A DNA stretch of 64,000 nucleotides from Arthrobacter sp. D5-1. Its GTDB lineage: Bacteria; Actinomycetota; Actinomycetes; Actinomycetales; Micrococcaceae. The notes under the pieces are model-generated. The model was not told the DNA's origin and did not search any database. It was given only the letters and a program-made list of their open reading frames with translations. The stretch lies in NCBI RefSeq assembly GCF_017357425.1, contig NZ_CP014571.1, positions 3,968,001-4,032,000 on the forward strand, read 5' to 3'. Shown one piece after another: positions 16,797-23,937 of this stretch (position 1 is its first letter; each line of letters opens with the position of its first letter). The translations under genes were made by a program, and so were the position numbers.

Positions 16797-18953
16797 TTGG
16801 CTGCTCTGGGTAGATCTTTGTCTTTCAGCAGCGGCGTCGGCCGGGTTGTTGCCGCTGCACTTCTGGCAGTGATCACTGCGCTGACGTTCCTGATGGTCCC
16901 GGGGGGCCAACAGGCTAAAGCCGATACCCTCATGGATCACATTGTTAACAGCAGCAACCCCAACGACGTAGCCGTCAACGTCACGACCAACAGGACGTAC
17001 GTCGCCAACCAGTATGGGAAATCCGTGACAGTCATCGACGGTGCCACTTCGGCGTCAAGGTCGATCGCCGTGGCAGACTACCCCGAGAGCGTAGCCATCA
17101 ATGAGAAGACCAACAAGATATACGTCTCTCATTCAGCCAGCTATACCATTACCGTCATTGACGGGGCATCGGAAGCAACGAAAAGAATTTCAACAGTTGG
17201 CCAACCGGAAAAAATGGTGGTGAATCAGACCACCAATGAGCTCTACGTCGCCAACGGGGAATCAACAGGCGGCATCTATGTCATCAACGGAGCCAGCTTG
17301 GCCGTCACCCAAATTCCAATTTATGGGGAGATCAGAAGTCTCGCCATCAATGAGATAAGCAACAAGCTCTATGCCACCGCGTGGGAGAGCAGCAAAGTGG
17401 CCATCCTGGATGGGGTCAGTAAAAAAGTCACCCAGCTTGACCTCGGCACCCCGGCACAGTCCGTGGTCCTGAACCCCATTACGAATATGGTCTACTTCAG
17501 CTGCCCGGACGCCAAGGGATTTGCCGTACTCAGCGGACAAACCAACCAAATATCCATGATTCCCACCGGGTCGAACGCCCGCCCTGGAGTGATGGCAATC
17601 AACCGCCAAACCAACACGGTTTATGCAGCCGACGAAGGCAACCAATATCTGACAGCCCTCGATGCGACAGCAAGGACTCTGGTCAATACGCCGACTGAGC
17701 GCACCCATTACCTCAGCATTGCCGTCAACGAGGTCACCAATAAGGTCTACGCCTCAGACTATTACCGGCACCGGGTAACCGTCTTCGACACCAAGGCAAA
17801 CGTCCTCGGGCACGTACAGGGTTTCGATAATCCCGAGACTCTGGCAATTAACCAAAAGACCAACAAGATCTACGTAGCCGATCGCGGTGGAAGTCGGGTC
17901 CGGACCATCGATGGAAGAAACGTCGCCCCCTCATTCACGTCGACCCTCCCTCCCAACAGCGGTTCTGTGGGGGCTCGATACCACCATGAGATGACGGCGA
18001 GCGGCTCCCTGACACCGCAGTTCAAAGTTGCCAGCGGTGCACTGCCCCCAGGCCTTACTCTGGTGTCACAGAATCCAAATGGACTCCTTTCCGGCGTGCC
18101 CAGCATCCCTGGAACCTTCAGCTTCCGCATATCTGCCAGCAACGGTTACGGCCCGGATGCACTGACCCCAACCATCACGATCACCATCAAGCCGGCTGAT
18201 ATCAGGCACGACTTTACCGGCGACAAAAGACCGGACGTCCTGGCTCGTACCAACAGTGGAGACTTGTGGCTTTATCCTGGCAACGGCAGCGGCGGCTGGC
18301 AGTCGCCATCCAAGGTCGGCCAAGGTTGGAACGTCATGACAGCTCTCGTCTCTCCCGGGGATTTCACGGGTGACGGCAAAGCCGATGTACTGGCCCGTGA
18401 CACCAGCGGAGTCTTATGGCTATATCCAGGTAACGGCAAGGGTGGCTGGCAAGCCAGGCTGCAAGTAGGCCAAGGCTGGAACGCCATGACCGCCATCACG
18501 GGAATTGGTGATCTTGACCTGGATGGAAATGCCGACGTTGCTGCCCGCGACAGCTCCGGACAGCTGTGGCAGTATCGCGGCAACGGCCGGGGCGGCTGGC
18601 TAACCCAGGAGTTGGTTGGCAGAGACCTGAATGGCATGAACTTCATCTCCGGCATAGGAGATATCGCGAAGGACGGGACCGAGGATTTGGTGACCCGGGA
18701 TGCCAACGGGGCGCTATGGAGTTTCAGAGGCTATCCGCGAACTTCCTTTGGCTGGGGCGATCAAATCGGTTGGGGCTGGAATGCCATGACTGCCATAGCC
18801 ACTCCAGGCGACTTCAACGGCGACGGCAATGTGGATCTCCTGGCCCGCGACTCAGCCGGGACACTCTGGCTCTACCCCGGTAACGGCAAGCAGGGCTGGC
18901 TCCCCCGGGTCCAGGTCGGCTCCGGTTGGAACGTCATGAACACCATCATCTAG
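16797..18953 (+). CDS. Secreted beta-propeller / putative Ig / VCBS-FG-GAP repeat protein
   Basis: About 718 residues. The signal peptide is a hydrophobic stretch ending QAKA before DTLMD. Residues ~45-380 hold seven or eight repeats of the type VAVN..TNK.YVAN....VTVIDG, a YncE-like propeller. Then comes a He_PIG/Ig-like domain (SGALPPGLTL...LSGVPSIPGTFSF), then five FG-GAP/VCBS repeats with DFTGDGKADVLARD and LWLYPGNG. No sortase signal or C-terminal anchor is visible. The start is uncertain: TTG at 16773 or TTG at 16797, the latter with a GGGGG spacing-compatible site. Likely an exported surface or matrix protein; function unknown. AT-richer codon use than its neighbours hints at acquisition. 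Confidence 0.82.
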   Translation: MAALGRSLSFSSGVGRVVAAALLAVITALTFLMVPGGQQAKADTLMDHIVNSSNPNDVAVNVTTNRTYVANQYGKSVTVIDGATSASRSIAVADYPESVAINEKTNKIYVSHSASYTITVIDGASEATKRISTVGQPEKMVVNQTTNELYVANGESTGGIYVINGASLAVTQIPIYGEIRSLAINEISNKLYATAWESSKVAILDGVSKKVTQLDLGTPAQSVVLNPITNMVYFSCPDAKGFAVLSGQTNQISMIPTGSNARPGVMAINRQTNTVYAADEGNQYLTALDATARTLVNTPTERTHYLSIAVNEVTNKVYASDYYRHRVTVFDTKANVLGHVQGFDNPETLAINQKTNKIYVADRGGSRVRTIDGRNVAPSFTSTLPPNSGSVGARYHHEMTASGSLTPQFKVASGALPPGLTLVSQNPNGLLSGVPSIPGTFSFRISASNGYGPDALTPTITITIKPADIRHDFTGDKRPDVLARTNSGDLWLYPGNGSGGWQSPSKVGQGWNVMTALVSPGDFTGDGKADVLARDTSGVLWLYPGNGKGGWQARLQVGQGWNAMTAITGIGDLDLDGNADVAARDSSGQLWQYRGNGRGGWLTQELVGRDLNGMNFISGIGDIAKDGTEDLVTRDANGALWSFRGYPRTSFGWGDQIGWGWNAMTAIATPGDFNGDGNVDLLARDSAGTLWLYPGNGKQGWLPRVQVGSGWNVMNTII

Positions 18954-18982
18954 AGTCCAGAACCACAACACGCAAATCACCA

Positions 18983-19015
18983 AGAACGACGGCGGCAACC
19001 ACCCGCCGTCGTTCT
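18983..19015 (+). terminator. Terminator after propeller protein gene
   Basis: Perfect 13-bp stem (18983-18995 with 19003-19015) and a 7-nt loop, 30 nt after the stop. Confidence 0.8.
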
Positions 19016-19065
19016 CTTGCCCTCCACACGCATAACCTAAGGCTCCTTAGAATAGGCTTGGGATC

Positions 19066-20154
19066 ATGAGCGACTCCGAAGCCCAGCCTGTACGCATCAG
19101 TTCCGAGCCCGTCCAGCTCCAAGCCCTCGAGCCGATGCTGGAAAAGGTGCGGGAATCCGTGGGCGATGTCCCTGCTCTGCTTGCCATCGCTACGGAGATC
19201 GGGATGACGGCCCCCCAGCCCGGCGAAGGAAATACCGCCAAGCTCTGGGAAATGCTGGCATCGGTCACAGCCGTGGATGTGGCGGCCGGGAGGGTGCTGG
19301 AACCACATCTGGATGCCGTGGCCATCCTTGCCCAAGCAGACGTACCCGCTACACCGGATGGCGCCTGGGGAGTCTTCGCTGCGGAGGGCCCCGGCTTGAA
19401 GCTCGAGGCCAAGCGGGACAACGCCGGGAACTACGTCCTCAACGGGTCCAAACCCTGGTGCTCGCTCGCGGCCCAACTGAATGGTGCAGTGATCACGGCC
19501 CACACCGAAGACAACAGCCGGGCCGCATTCGCTGTGAACCTGAAGCACCCCGGAGTGTCCTGCGAAACACCCCAGTGGACCAGCCGGGGTCTCCAGGAAA
19601 TTCCCAGCGGCACCGTCCACTTCGACCAAGTCCCCGCAACCCCGGTCGGAGGCGAAAGGTGGTACTTCACCCGACCCGGTTTCGCCTGGGGCGGCATGGG
19701 CGTTGCCGCGTGCTGGCTCGGCGGAGCAGTTGCCGTGGCCAGGGATTTCAGGAGCGCACTGGCCAAGGGCGCGGAAAATGGCAGGGAGCCGGACCAGATC
19801 GCCCTCGCCTCCTTGGGTGAGGTGGACAGGATCATCACGTCCGTCACCGGGTACCTGGCCCAAGCCGCAGAGCAAATCGACGCCGGCGAACTGGACGAGC
19901 GCGGCGAAGACCCCACAGACACAAACGGCCCCAGCGCCTGGAGCGAAGCCCTGCGTATCCGCGGAACTGTTGCCGCCGCCGTCGAGCGCGTCCAAACAGT
20001 GGTGACGCAGAACCTCGGTCCCGCGCCGCTGGCGTTCAATGAAGCGTATGGAAAGCGCATGGCCGATCTCTCGCTGTACATCCGGCAGCACCACGCCATG
20101 CGGGACGACGCCCAGCTGGGCGCGCTGACCCTGAAGGGAGAATGCCAGTGGTGA
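19066..20154 (+). CDS. Acyl-CoA dehydrogenase-like flavoprotein
   Basis: 362 residues, slightly shorter than the usual 380-400. Recognisable are the mid-domain ...WGVFAAEGPGLKLEAKRDNAGNYVLNGSKPWCSLAAQLNGAVITA and a helical C-terminal bundle. The N-terminal helical domain is reduced, and I do not find the canonical catalytic glutamate segment with confidence. It is the first gene of a three-gene unit: its stop overlaps the start of the PIG-L/methyltransferase gene by 13 bp. Its partners suggest oxidation of a small carrier-bound or glycosylated intermediate rather than fatty acid degradation. Confidence 0.8.
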   Translation: MSDSEAQPVRISSEPVQLQALEPMLEKVRESVGDVPALLAIATEIGMTAPQPGEGNTAKLWEMLASVTAVDVAAGRVLEPHLDAVAILAQADVPATPDGAWGVFAAEGPGLKLEAKRDNAGNYVLNGSKPWCSLAAQLNGAVITAHTEDNSRAAFAVNLKHPGVSCETPQWTSRGLQEIPSGTVHFDQVPATPVGGERWYFTRPGFAWGGMGVAACWLGGAVAVARDFRSALAKGAENGREPDQIALASLGEVDRIITSVTGYLAQAAEQIDAGELDERGEDPTDTNGPSAWSEALRIRGTVAAAVERVQTVVTQNLGPAPLAFNEAYGKRMADLSLYIRQHHAMRDDAQLGALTLKGECQW

Positions 20155-21506
20155 CCTTTTCCCACACTGACACCGGAACGTCGGAGCAGGAATGGGCAGC
20201 GTCGGGAGTGGCCGCCCTCCCCGAACTGCCGCTGGATACAGCAGAACTTGCGGCCAGGAAGTTCGTTGTCCTGGCCGCGCACCCGGACGACGAATCACTC
20301 GGCGCCGGCGGCTTCCTGGCCAGACTGCACGCAGCCGGCGCGGCAGTCGACATGATCCTGTGCACCGCGGGCGAGGCATCGCATCCAGACTCGCCAACCA
20401 CGACGCCGGAACAGCTTGCCGCTGTCAGGCTCACGGAGTTCGACACTGCTTTGTCAGGGCTGGCGCCCAGCGCGACGTGGCGGTTCCTGGAACTGCCCGA
20501 CGGACAGTTGGCTGCCAACGCTGACCGTATTGCTGCGGCAATCAGCGAGAGCATCGCGGGGCGAGCGGCGGAGGAAGTAGTGATCGTGGCTCCCTACCGT
20601 TCCGATGGCCATACGGACCACGACACCCTTGGCACGGTCGCCGCGGACCTCGCCACACAAAACGGCTACGGGCTCCTGGAATACCCCATTTGGTACTGGT
20701 TGTGGGCAGGAACTGAGGACACCACCTGGAATGGTTGGGTCCGCGTGCCCCTGAGCCAGGAAGAACAACAGGCCAAGGCCAAAGCAATGCACGCCCACGC
20801 CTCGCAAACAGAGCCGCTGTCCGGACAACCGGGCGACGAGACTTTGCTTTCCGGGACATTTCTGGAGCACTTCGAGCGGCCTTGGGAAACGTTCGCCTGG
20901 CATCCCTCCACAGCTGGGAGCAACAGCGCAGCAGATGCGGAACGCATCTTCGACGAAGTCCATTCAAGGGAAGAGGATCCGTGGAGCTACACCACCAGCT
21001 GGTATGAACGCCGCAAGAGGGCGCTGACCCTCGCGGCCCTGCCCGAGGAAAGCTATGAGTCCGGGTTGGAACTGGGCTGTTCCATCGGCACACTCAGCGA
21101 GGAGCTGGCCCGGCGTTGCCGGACATTCCTGGGAGTGGACGCCAGCAGCGCAGCCTTGGCCCAGGCAGCGGAGCGTCTCGCGAGCTACCCATCAGCGGAG
21201 GTCAGGCACCTCACCATGCCGCATGAGTGGCCTGAGGGCATGTTCGACCTGGTGGTGCTGTCCGAAACGGGCTATTACCTTTCGCGGAAAGAACTCACCG
21301 AACTGCTAACAAGAATCCAGGCCTCAACTACGCCTGGCGGAACACTGCTTCTGTGCCATTGGCGGCATCCGATTTCGGGCTGGGAGTTGGACGCGGAGTC
21401 TGTGCACACCATGACACGCACCCACCTCGGCTGGCCCACGCACGGACTCTACCAGGAGAAGGACTTCATGCTGGAAGTCCTGGTGGCACCGGATAGCTCA
21501 CCATGA
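20142..21506 (+). CDS. Bifunctional PIG-L deacetylase / SAM-dependent methyltransferase
   Basis: 454 residues with two domains. Residues 30-235 are a PIG-L zinc deacetylase with AAHPDDESLGAGG (zinc His and Asp-Asp) and the distal DGHTDHD zinc histidine. Residues 270-450 are a class I methyltransferase, with motif I LELGCSIGTLSEEL near 310 and LVVLSETGYYL as the post-II strand, resembling NodS-type enzymes. PIG-L enzymes remove N-acetyl groups from GlcNAc-type sugars (MshB, BshB). The start may be the ATG at 20142 or either of the GTG codons just after it. It overlaps both neighbours. Confidence 0.88.
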   Translation: MPVVTFSHTDTGTSEQEWAASGVAALPELPLDTAELAARKFVVLAAHPDDESLGAGGFLARLHAAGAAVDMILCTAGEASHPDSPTTTPEQLAAVRLTEFDTALSGLAPSATWRFLELPDGQLAANADRIAAAISESIAGRAAEEVVIVAPYRSDGHTDHDTLGTVAADLATQNGYGLLEYPIWYWLWAGTEDTTWNGWVRVPLSQEEQQAKAKAMHAHASQTEPLSGQPGDETLLSGTFLEHFERPWETFAWHPSTAGSNSAADAERIFDEVHSREEDPWSYTTSWYERRKRALTLAALPEESYESGLELGCSIGTLSEELARRCRTFLGVDASSAALAQAAERLASYPSAEVRHLTMPHEWPEGMFDLVVLSETGYYLSRKELTELLTRIQASTTPGGTLLLCHWRHPISGWELDAESVHTMTRTHLGWPTHGLYQEKDFMLEVLVAPDSSP

Positions 21507-22264
21507 CCCATTCACAGCAGCCAGGAATCAGAAACGTGGCGGTAGTAATACCTGCCCACAACGAGGAACAGCGCCTTGGCCGGGCGCTGACCGGACTGCG
21601 CGCCGCACTGGATACCCTTGGACGCGAACGCCCCGGAGTGGGCGCCTCAGTCACCGTGGTCCTGGATAACTGCACGGACGGTTCGGAGGCGATTTCCGCT
21701 GCGTTTGGAGCCAAAGATGCCCGCTTTCACAATCTCACCGTGAAGCTCCACAGCACGGGTGCCAGCCGCGATCATGGTGCCAGGGAAGCCCTGAACCGCC
21801 TGCAACTCCAGCAGGAGGAACACGCGGATGCAACCGTATGGCTCGCCAACACCGACGCCGATTCCACCGTCCCCGGGCACTGGCTGGTGCGGCAGGTCGA
21901 TCTGGCAAACGCCGGGGCCGATGCCGTCCTCGGCTCGGTGGAGCCGGACCCCACCGATGTGGACCCTGTAGTTTTGGGGCGCTGGCTGGAGTTGCACCCC
22001 TTCCGCGAGGACCACCCGCATATCTACGGAGCCAATTTAGGCATCAGGGCCTCGGCCTACCTCGCGGCGGGCGGCTTTCCCTTGCTGCGTTCCCACGAAG
22101 ACCGAGGTTTGGTGGAGCGGCTTCGTCGGCAAGGTTTCACGGTGACACCTACGGACACCATCCGTGTGGTCACCTCAGGCAGGACACACGCCCGCGCCCC
22201 CGAAGGATTCGGTTCCTACCTCCGGGCTCTCGGCGCTGAGCTTCCGGCCCCCGCCAGCGGCTAA
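21503..22264 (+). CDS. Family 2 glycosyltransferase
   Basis: 253-residue GT-A fold protein: VVIPAHNEEQRLGRALTGL at the N-terminus, VVLDNCTDGSE, and the metal-binding DxD in LANTDADSTVP. It has no transmembrane segment, so it is a soluble enzyme. An ATGA overlap joins it to the deacetylase/methyltransferase gene. Its stop overlaps the stop of the convergent adenylate kinase gene by 4 bp. Together the three proteins could glycosylate, N-deacetylate, methylate and oxidise a small molecule; donor and acceptor are unknown. Confidence 0.87.
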   Translation: MTHSQQPGIRNVAVVIPAHNEEQRLGRALTGLRAALDTLGRERPGVGASVTVVLDNCTDGSEAISAAFGAKDARFHNLTVKLHSTGASRDHGAREALNRLQLQQEEHADATVWLANTDADSTVPGHWLVRQVDLANAGADAVLGSVEPDPTDVDPVVLGRWLELHPFREDHPHIYGANLGIRASAYLAAGGFPLLRSHEDRGLVERLRRQGFTVTPTDTIRVVTSGRTHARAPEGFGSYLRALGAELPAPASG

Positions 22265-22839
22265 CCTGCCAGAGCGCCCTCCACCGCCGCTATGGCAGAT
22301 GCCGTGATCGCTTCCCGATCGCCGGATCCATCAACGGTCACCAAGATCCCGCGCTTCGAGTAAGCCGTCAGAACCGGCTGGGTCTCGTCCCGGTACAGCT
22401 CCAGCCGACGCTGGATCACGGCTTCGGTGTCATCGCTGCGACCTTGCTCTTGAGCACGGCGGAGCATCCGGGCCAGCAACTCGCTGTCCGAGGCCGTGAG
22501 CGCCAGAACAACTTGCAAGGGCTGTCCCCGGCCCGCGAGCATCTCGTCCAAAGCGCCGATCTGGATCACCGTTCGCGGGTAGCCGTCCAACAGAAAGCCA
22601 TCGGCAGCATCGGCTTCTTCCATCCGCTGCTTGAGCATGTCCGTGGTGACGTGGTCCGGCACAAACTCACCTCGGTCCATGAACTCACCGGCCTCAAGGC
22701 CGAGATCCGTCTTGTCCCGGACATGGGCGCGGAAAAGATCACCCGTGGAAATGGCGGGTATCCCGAAATGCCGCGCAAGGTGCTCCGCCTGCGTGCCTTT
22801 GCCGGAACCGGGAGGGCCCATGATGATCAATCGCGCCAT
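22261..22839 (-). CDS. adk: Adenylate kinase (short LID form), probable paralogue
   Basis: 192-residue phosphotransferase converting ATP+AMP to 2 ADP. P-loop MGPPGSGKGTQAEHLA at residue 7, AMP-site STGDLFRAHV, GFLLDGYPRT and RRAQEQGRSDD with the LID arginine are all present; the LID is the short, non-zinc type. It is not next to secY/ribosomal genes, where the housekeeping copy normally lies, so this is probably a second copy. The start MARLIIMG is chosen over an in-frame upstream GTG because it fits family length. Its upstream ribosome binding site is weak. Confidence 0.85.
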   Translation of the reverse strand: MARLIIMGPPGSGKGTQAEHLARHFGIPAISTGDLFRAHVRDKTDLGLEAGEFMDRGEFVPDHVTTDMLKQRMEEADAADGFLLDGYPRTVIQIGALDEMLAGRGQPLQVVLALTASDSELLARMLRRAQEQGRSDDTEAVIQRRLELYRDETQPVLTAYSKRGILVTVDGSGDREAITASAIAAVEGALAG

Positions 22840-22881
22840 GTAACTGGTCCGTTCGAAAGGCGGCCGGGACTTAAACAATAC

Positions 22882-22916
22882 GCCGACGACGGCGGGAGGC
22901 ACCCGTCGTCGTCGGC
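22882..22916 (-). terminator. Terminator after ArsR-SRPBCC operon
   Basis: 15-bp stem (22882-22896 with 22902-22916) with one G-U pair and a 5-nt loop. It is 25 bp beyond the SRPBCC stop and upstream of the adenylate kinase start. Confidence 0.75.
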
Positions 22917-22940
22917 TTCTTTTAGGATGCGGTTCAGTTC

Positions 22941-23429
22941 TCAGGCGTTGGCAAGCACGCCATCGATCTGTTCGATCGCCTCCCGCATTCCTTCTTCCAT
23001 GCCCATCTCAGCCATCTTCTGCATCTGCTCTTCGGATTCGAAGCTGGAGGTGATGGTCATTCGGGTGCGGTTGTCCACGGGTTCAAGCTTCACTGTGGCG
23101 TGGGTGATGCCCAGGTCGTCTACGGGCTCACCGTGCTCGTCGGCGAAACCATCGTCAAATTCCAGATGATCCGGGGCGTTAATGGCGGTGAACTTCCACC
23201 AACCGCGGGCTTTGGTGCCATCCGGGCCGGTCATGTAATAAGCAGCCTTGCCCCCGGCGGTGAACTCGTGGGTCTCAAAAGTGGCCGGCCACGTGGGCGG
23301 ACCCCACCAGCGTTCGAGCTGCCGGGGGTCTTCCCAGATCCTCCACACGCGCTTCACGTCGGCATCGAACTCGGCCACGATGGTGAAGCTCAGGGCCTCA
23401 ACATCCTTGTTTACGCTGACAACAGTCAT
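22941..23429 (-). CDS. SRPBCC (AHSA1-like) domain protein
   Basis: 162 residues, START/Bet v1-like fold of the activator-of-Hsp90 (AHSA1) class: FDADVKRVWRIWEDPRQLERWWGPPTWPATFETHEF with the usual Trp-Trp-Gly-Pro, and a C-terminal helix EEGMREAIEQIDGVL. It overlaps the upstream ArsR gene by 4 bp, a widespread ArsR/SRPBCC pairing in which the SRPBCC protein probably binds a hydrophobic ligand. The specific ligand is unknown. Confidence 0.9.
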   Translation of the reverse strand: MTVVSVNKDVEALSFTIVAEFDADVKRVWRIWEDPRQLERWWGPPTWPATFETHEFTAGGKAAYYMTGPDGTKARGWWKFTAINAPDHLEFDDGFADEHGEPVDDLGITHATVKLEPVDNRTRMTITSSFESEEQMQKMAEMGMEEGMREAIEQIDGVLANA

Positions 23430-23788
23430 GGCAGTTCCCTTTCGTCATCTTCAGCGAGTATGTCCGCAATCCGGCTGGCACGTTGCCGCCAGATCATTTC
23501 GAAGTGGTCCAACAGGTGCCGGGCTTTCTGCAGTCCCTCATGGTTTCCCCGCACAATCTGCTCCCTCCCACGCTTCTCCTTGGTCACCAGGGAGGCCCGT
23601 TCCAAGACCGCAACATGCTTTTGCACGGCCGCGAAACTCATGGTGTACAGCGCAGCCAATCCGGAAACCGAGTACTCCCCCGCCGTCACCCGGGCCACGA
23701 TGTCCCGGCGGGTTGCGTCGGCGAGGGCCTGGAACAGGCGGTCGAGTTCGTCGCCGGAGGGTTTTTTGCTGAGCTGATCTACAACCAT
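23426..23788 (-). CDS. ArsR family transcriptional regulator
   Basis: 120-residue winged-HTH repressor: FQALADATRRDIVARVTAGEYSVSGLAA, recognition helix SFAAVQKHVAVLERASLVTKEKRGREQIV. No metal-binding CxC is present, so it is the non-metal type usually paired with SRPBCC genes. Its ATG lies within a perfect 18-nt palindrome and there is no ribosome binding site, suggesting a leaderless mRNA under direct self-repression. Cotranscribed with the SRPBCC gene. Confidence 0.9.
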   Translation of the reverse strand: MVVDQLSKKPSGDELDRLFQALADATRRDIVARVTAGEYSVSGLAALYTMSFAAVQKHVAVLERASLVTKEKRGREQIVRGNHEGLQKARHLLDHFEMIWRQRASRIADILAEDDERELP

Positions 23789-23797
23789 TTGGTTGTA
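23780..23797. promoter_or_regulatory. Perfect palindrome overlapping the arsR-like start codon
   Basis: TACAACCATTTGGTTGTA reads the same on both strands, with 8-bp arms around TT. It covers the ATG of the ArsR gene (23786-23788) and is a strong candidate for its own operator. Confidence 0.75.
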
Positions 23798-23887
23798 CGA
23801 TACGCCCGGAAGGGCCCGATGTCAACGGATGTGATGGCCAAAACACGGCCACCCCTTGCGGCCCTACGCATCGCCCGGGTAAGTTGT

Positions 23888-23913
23888 TGAAACGTCTCAA
23901 AGAAAGCGTTTTC
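23888..23913. promoter_or_regulatory. Paired LacI-type operators upstream of PL26-like lyase
   Basis: TGAAACGTCTCA at 23888-23899 and GAAAGCGTTTTC at 23902-23913, both with the central CG and flanking A/T symmetry of LacI-family sites. The same pair occurs upstream of the PL11 lyase at 33748-33823. The lyase start is 24 bp downstream. Confidence 0.65.
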
Positions 23914-23937
23914 CCGAACATTTAGGTGGAATTGACC

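Noticed and set aside
18946..20397. 483-codon minus-strand frame
   Set aside because: Antisense to the acyl-CoA dehydrogenase-like gene, which has family motifs and operon overlap.
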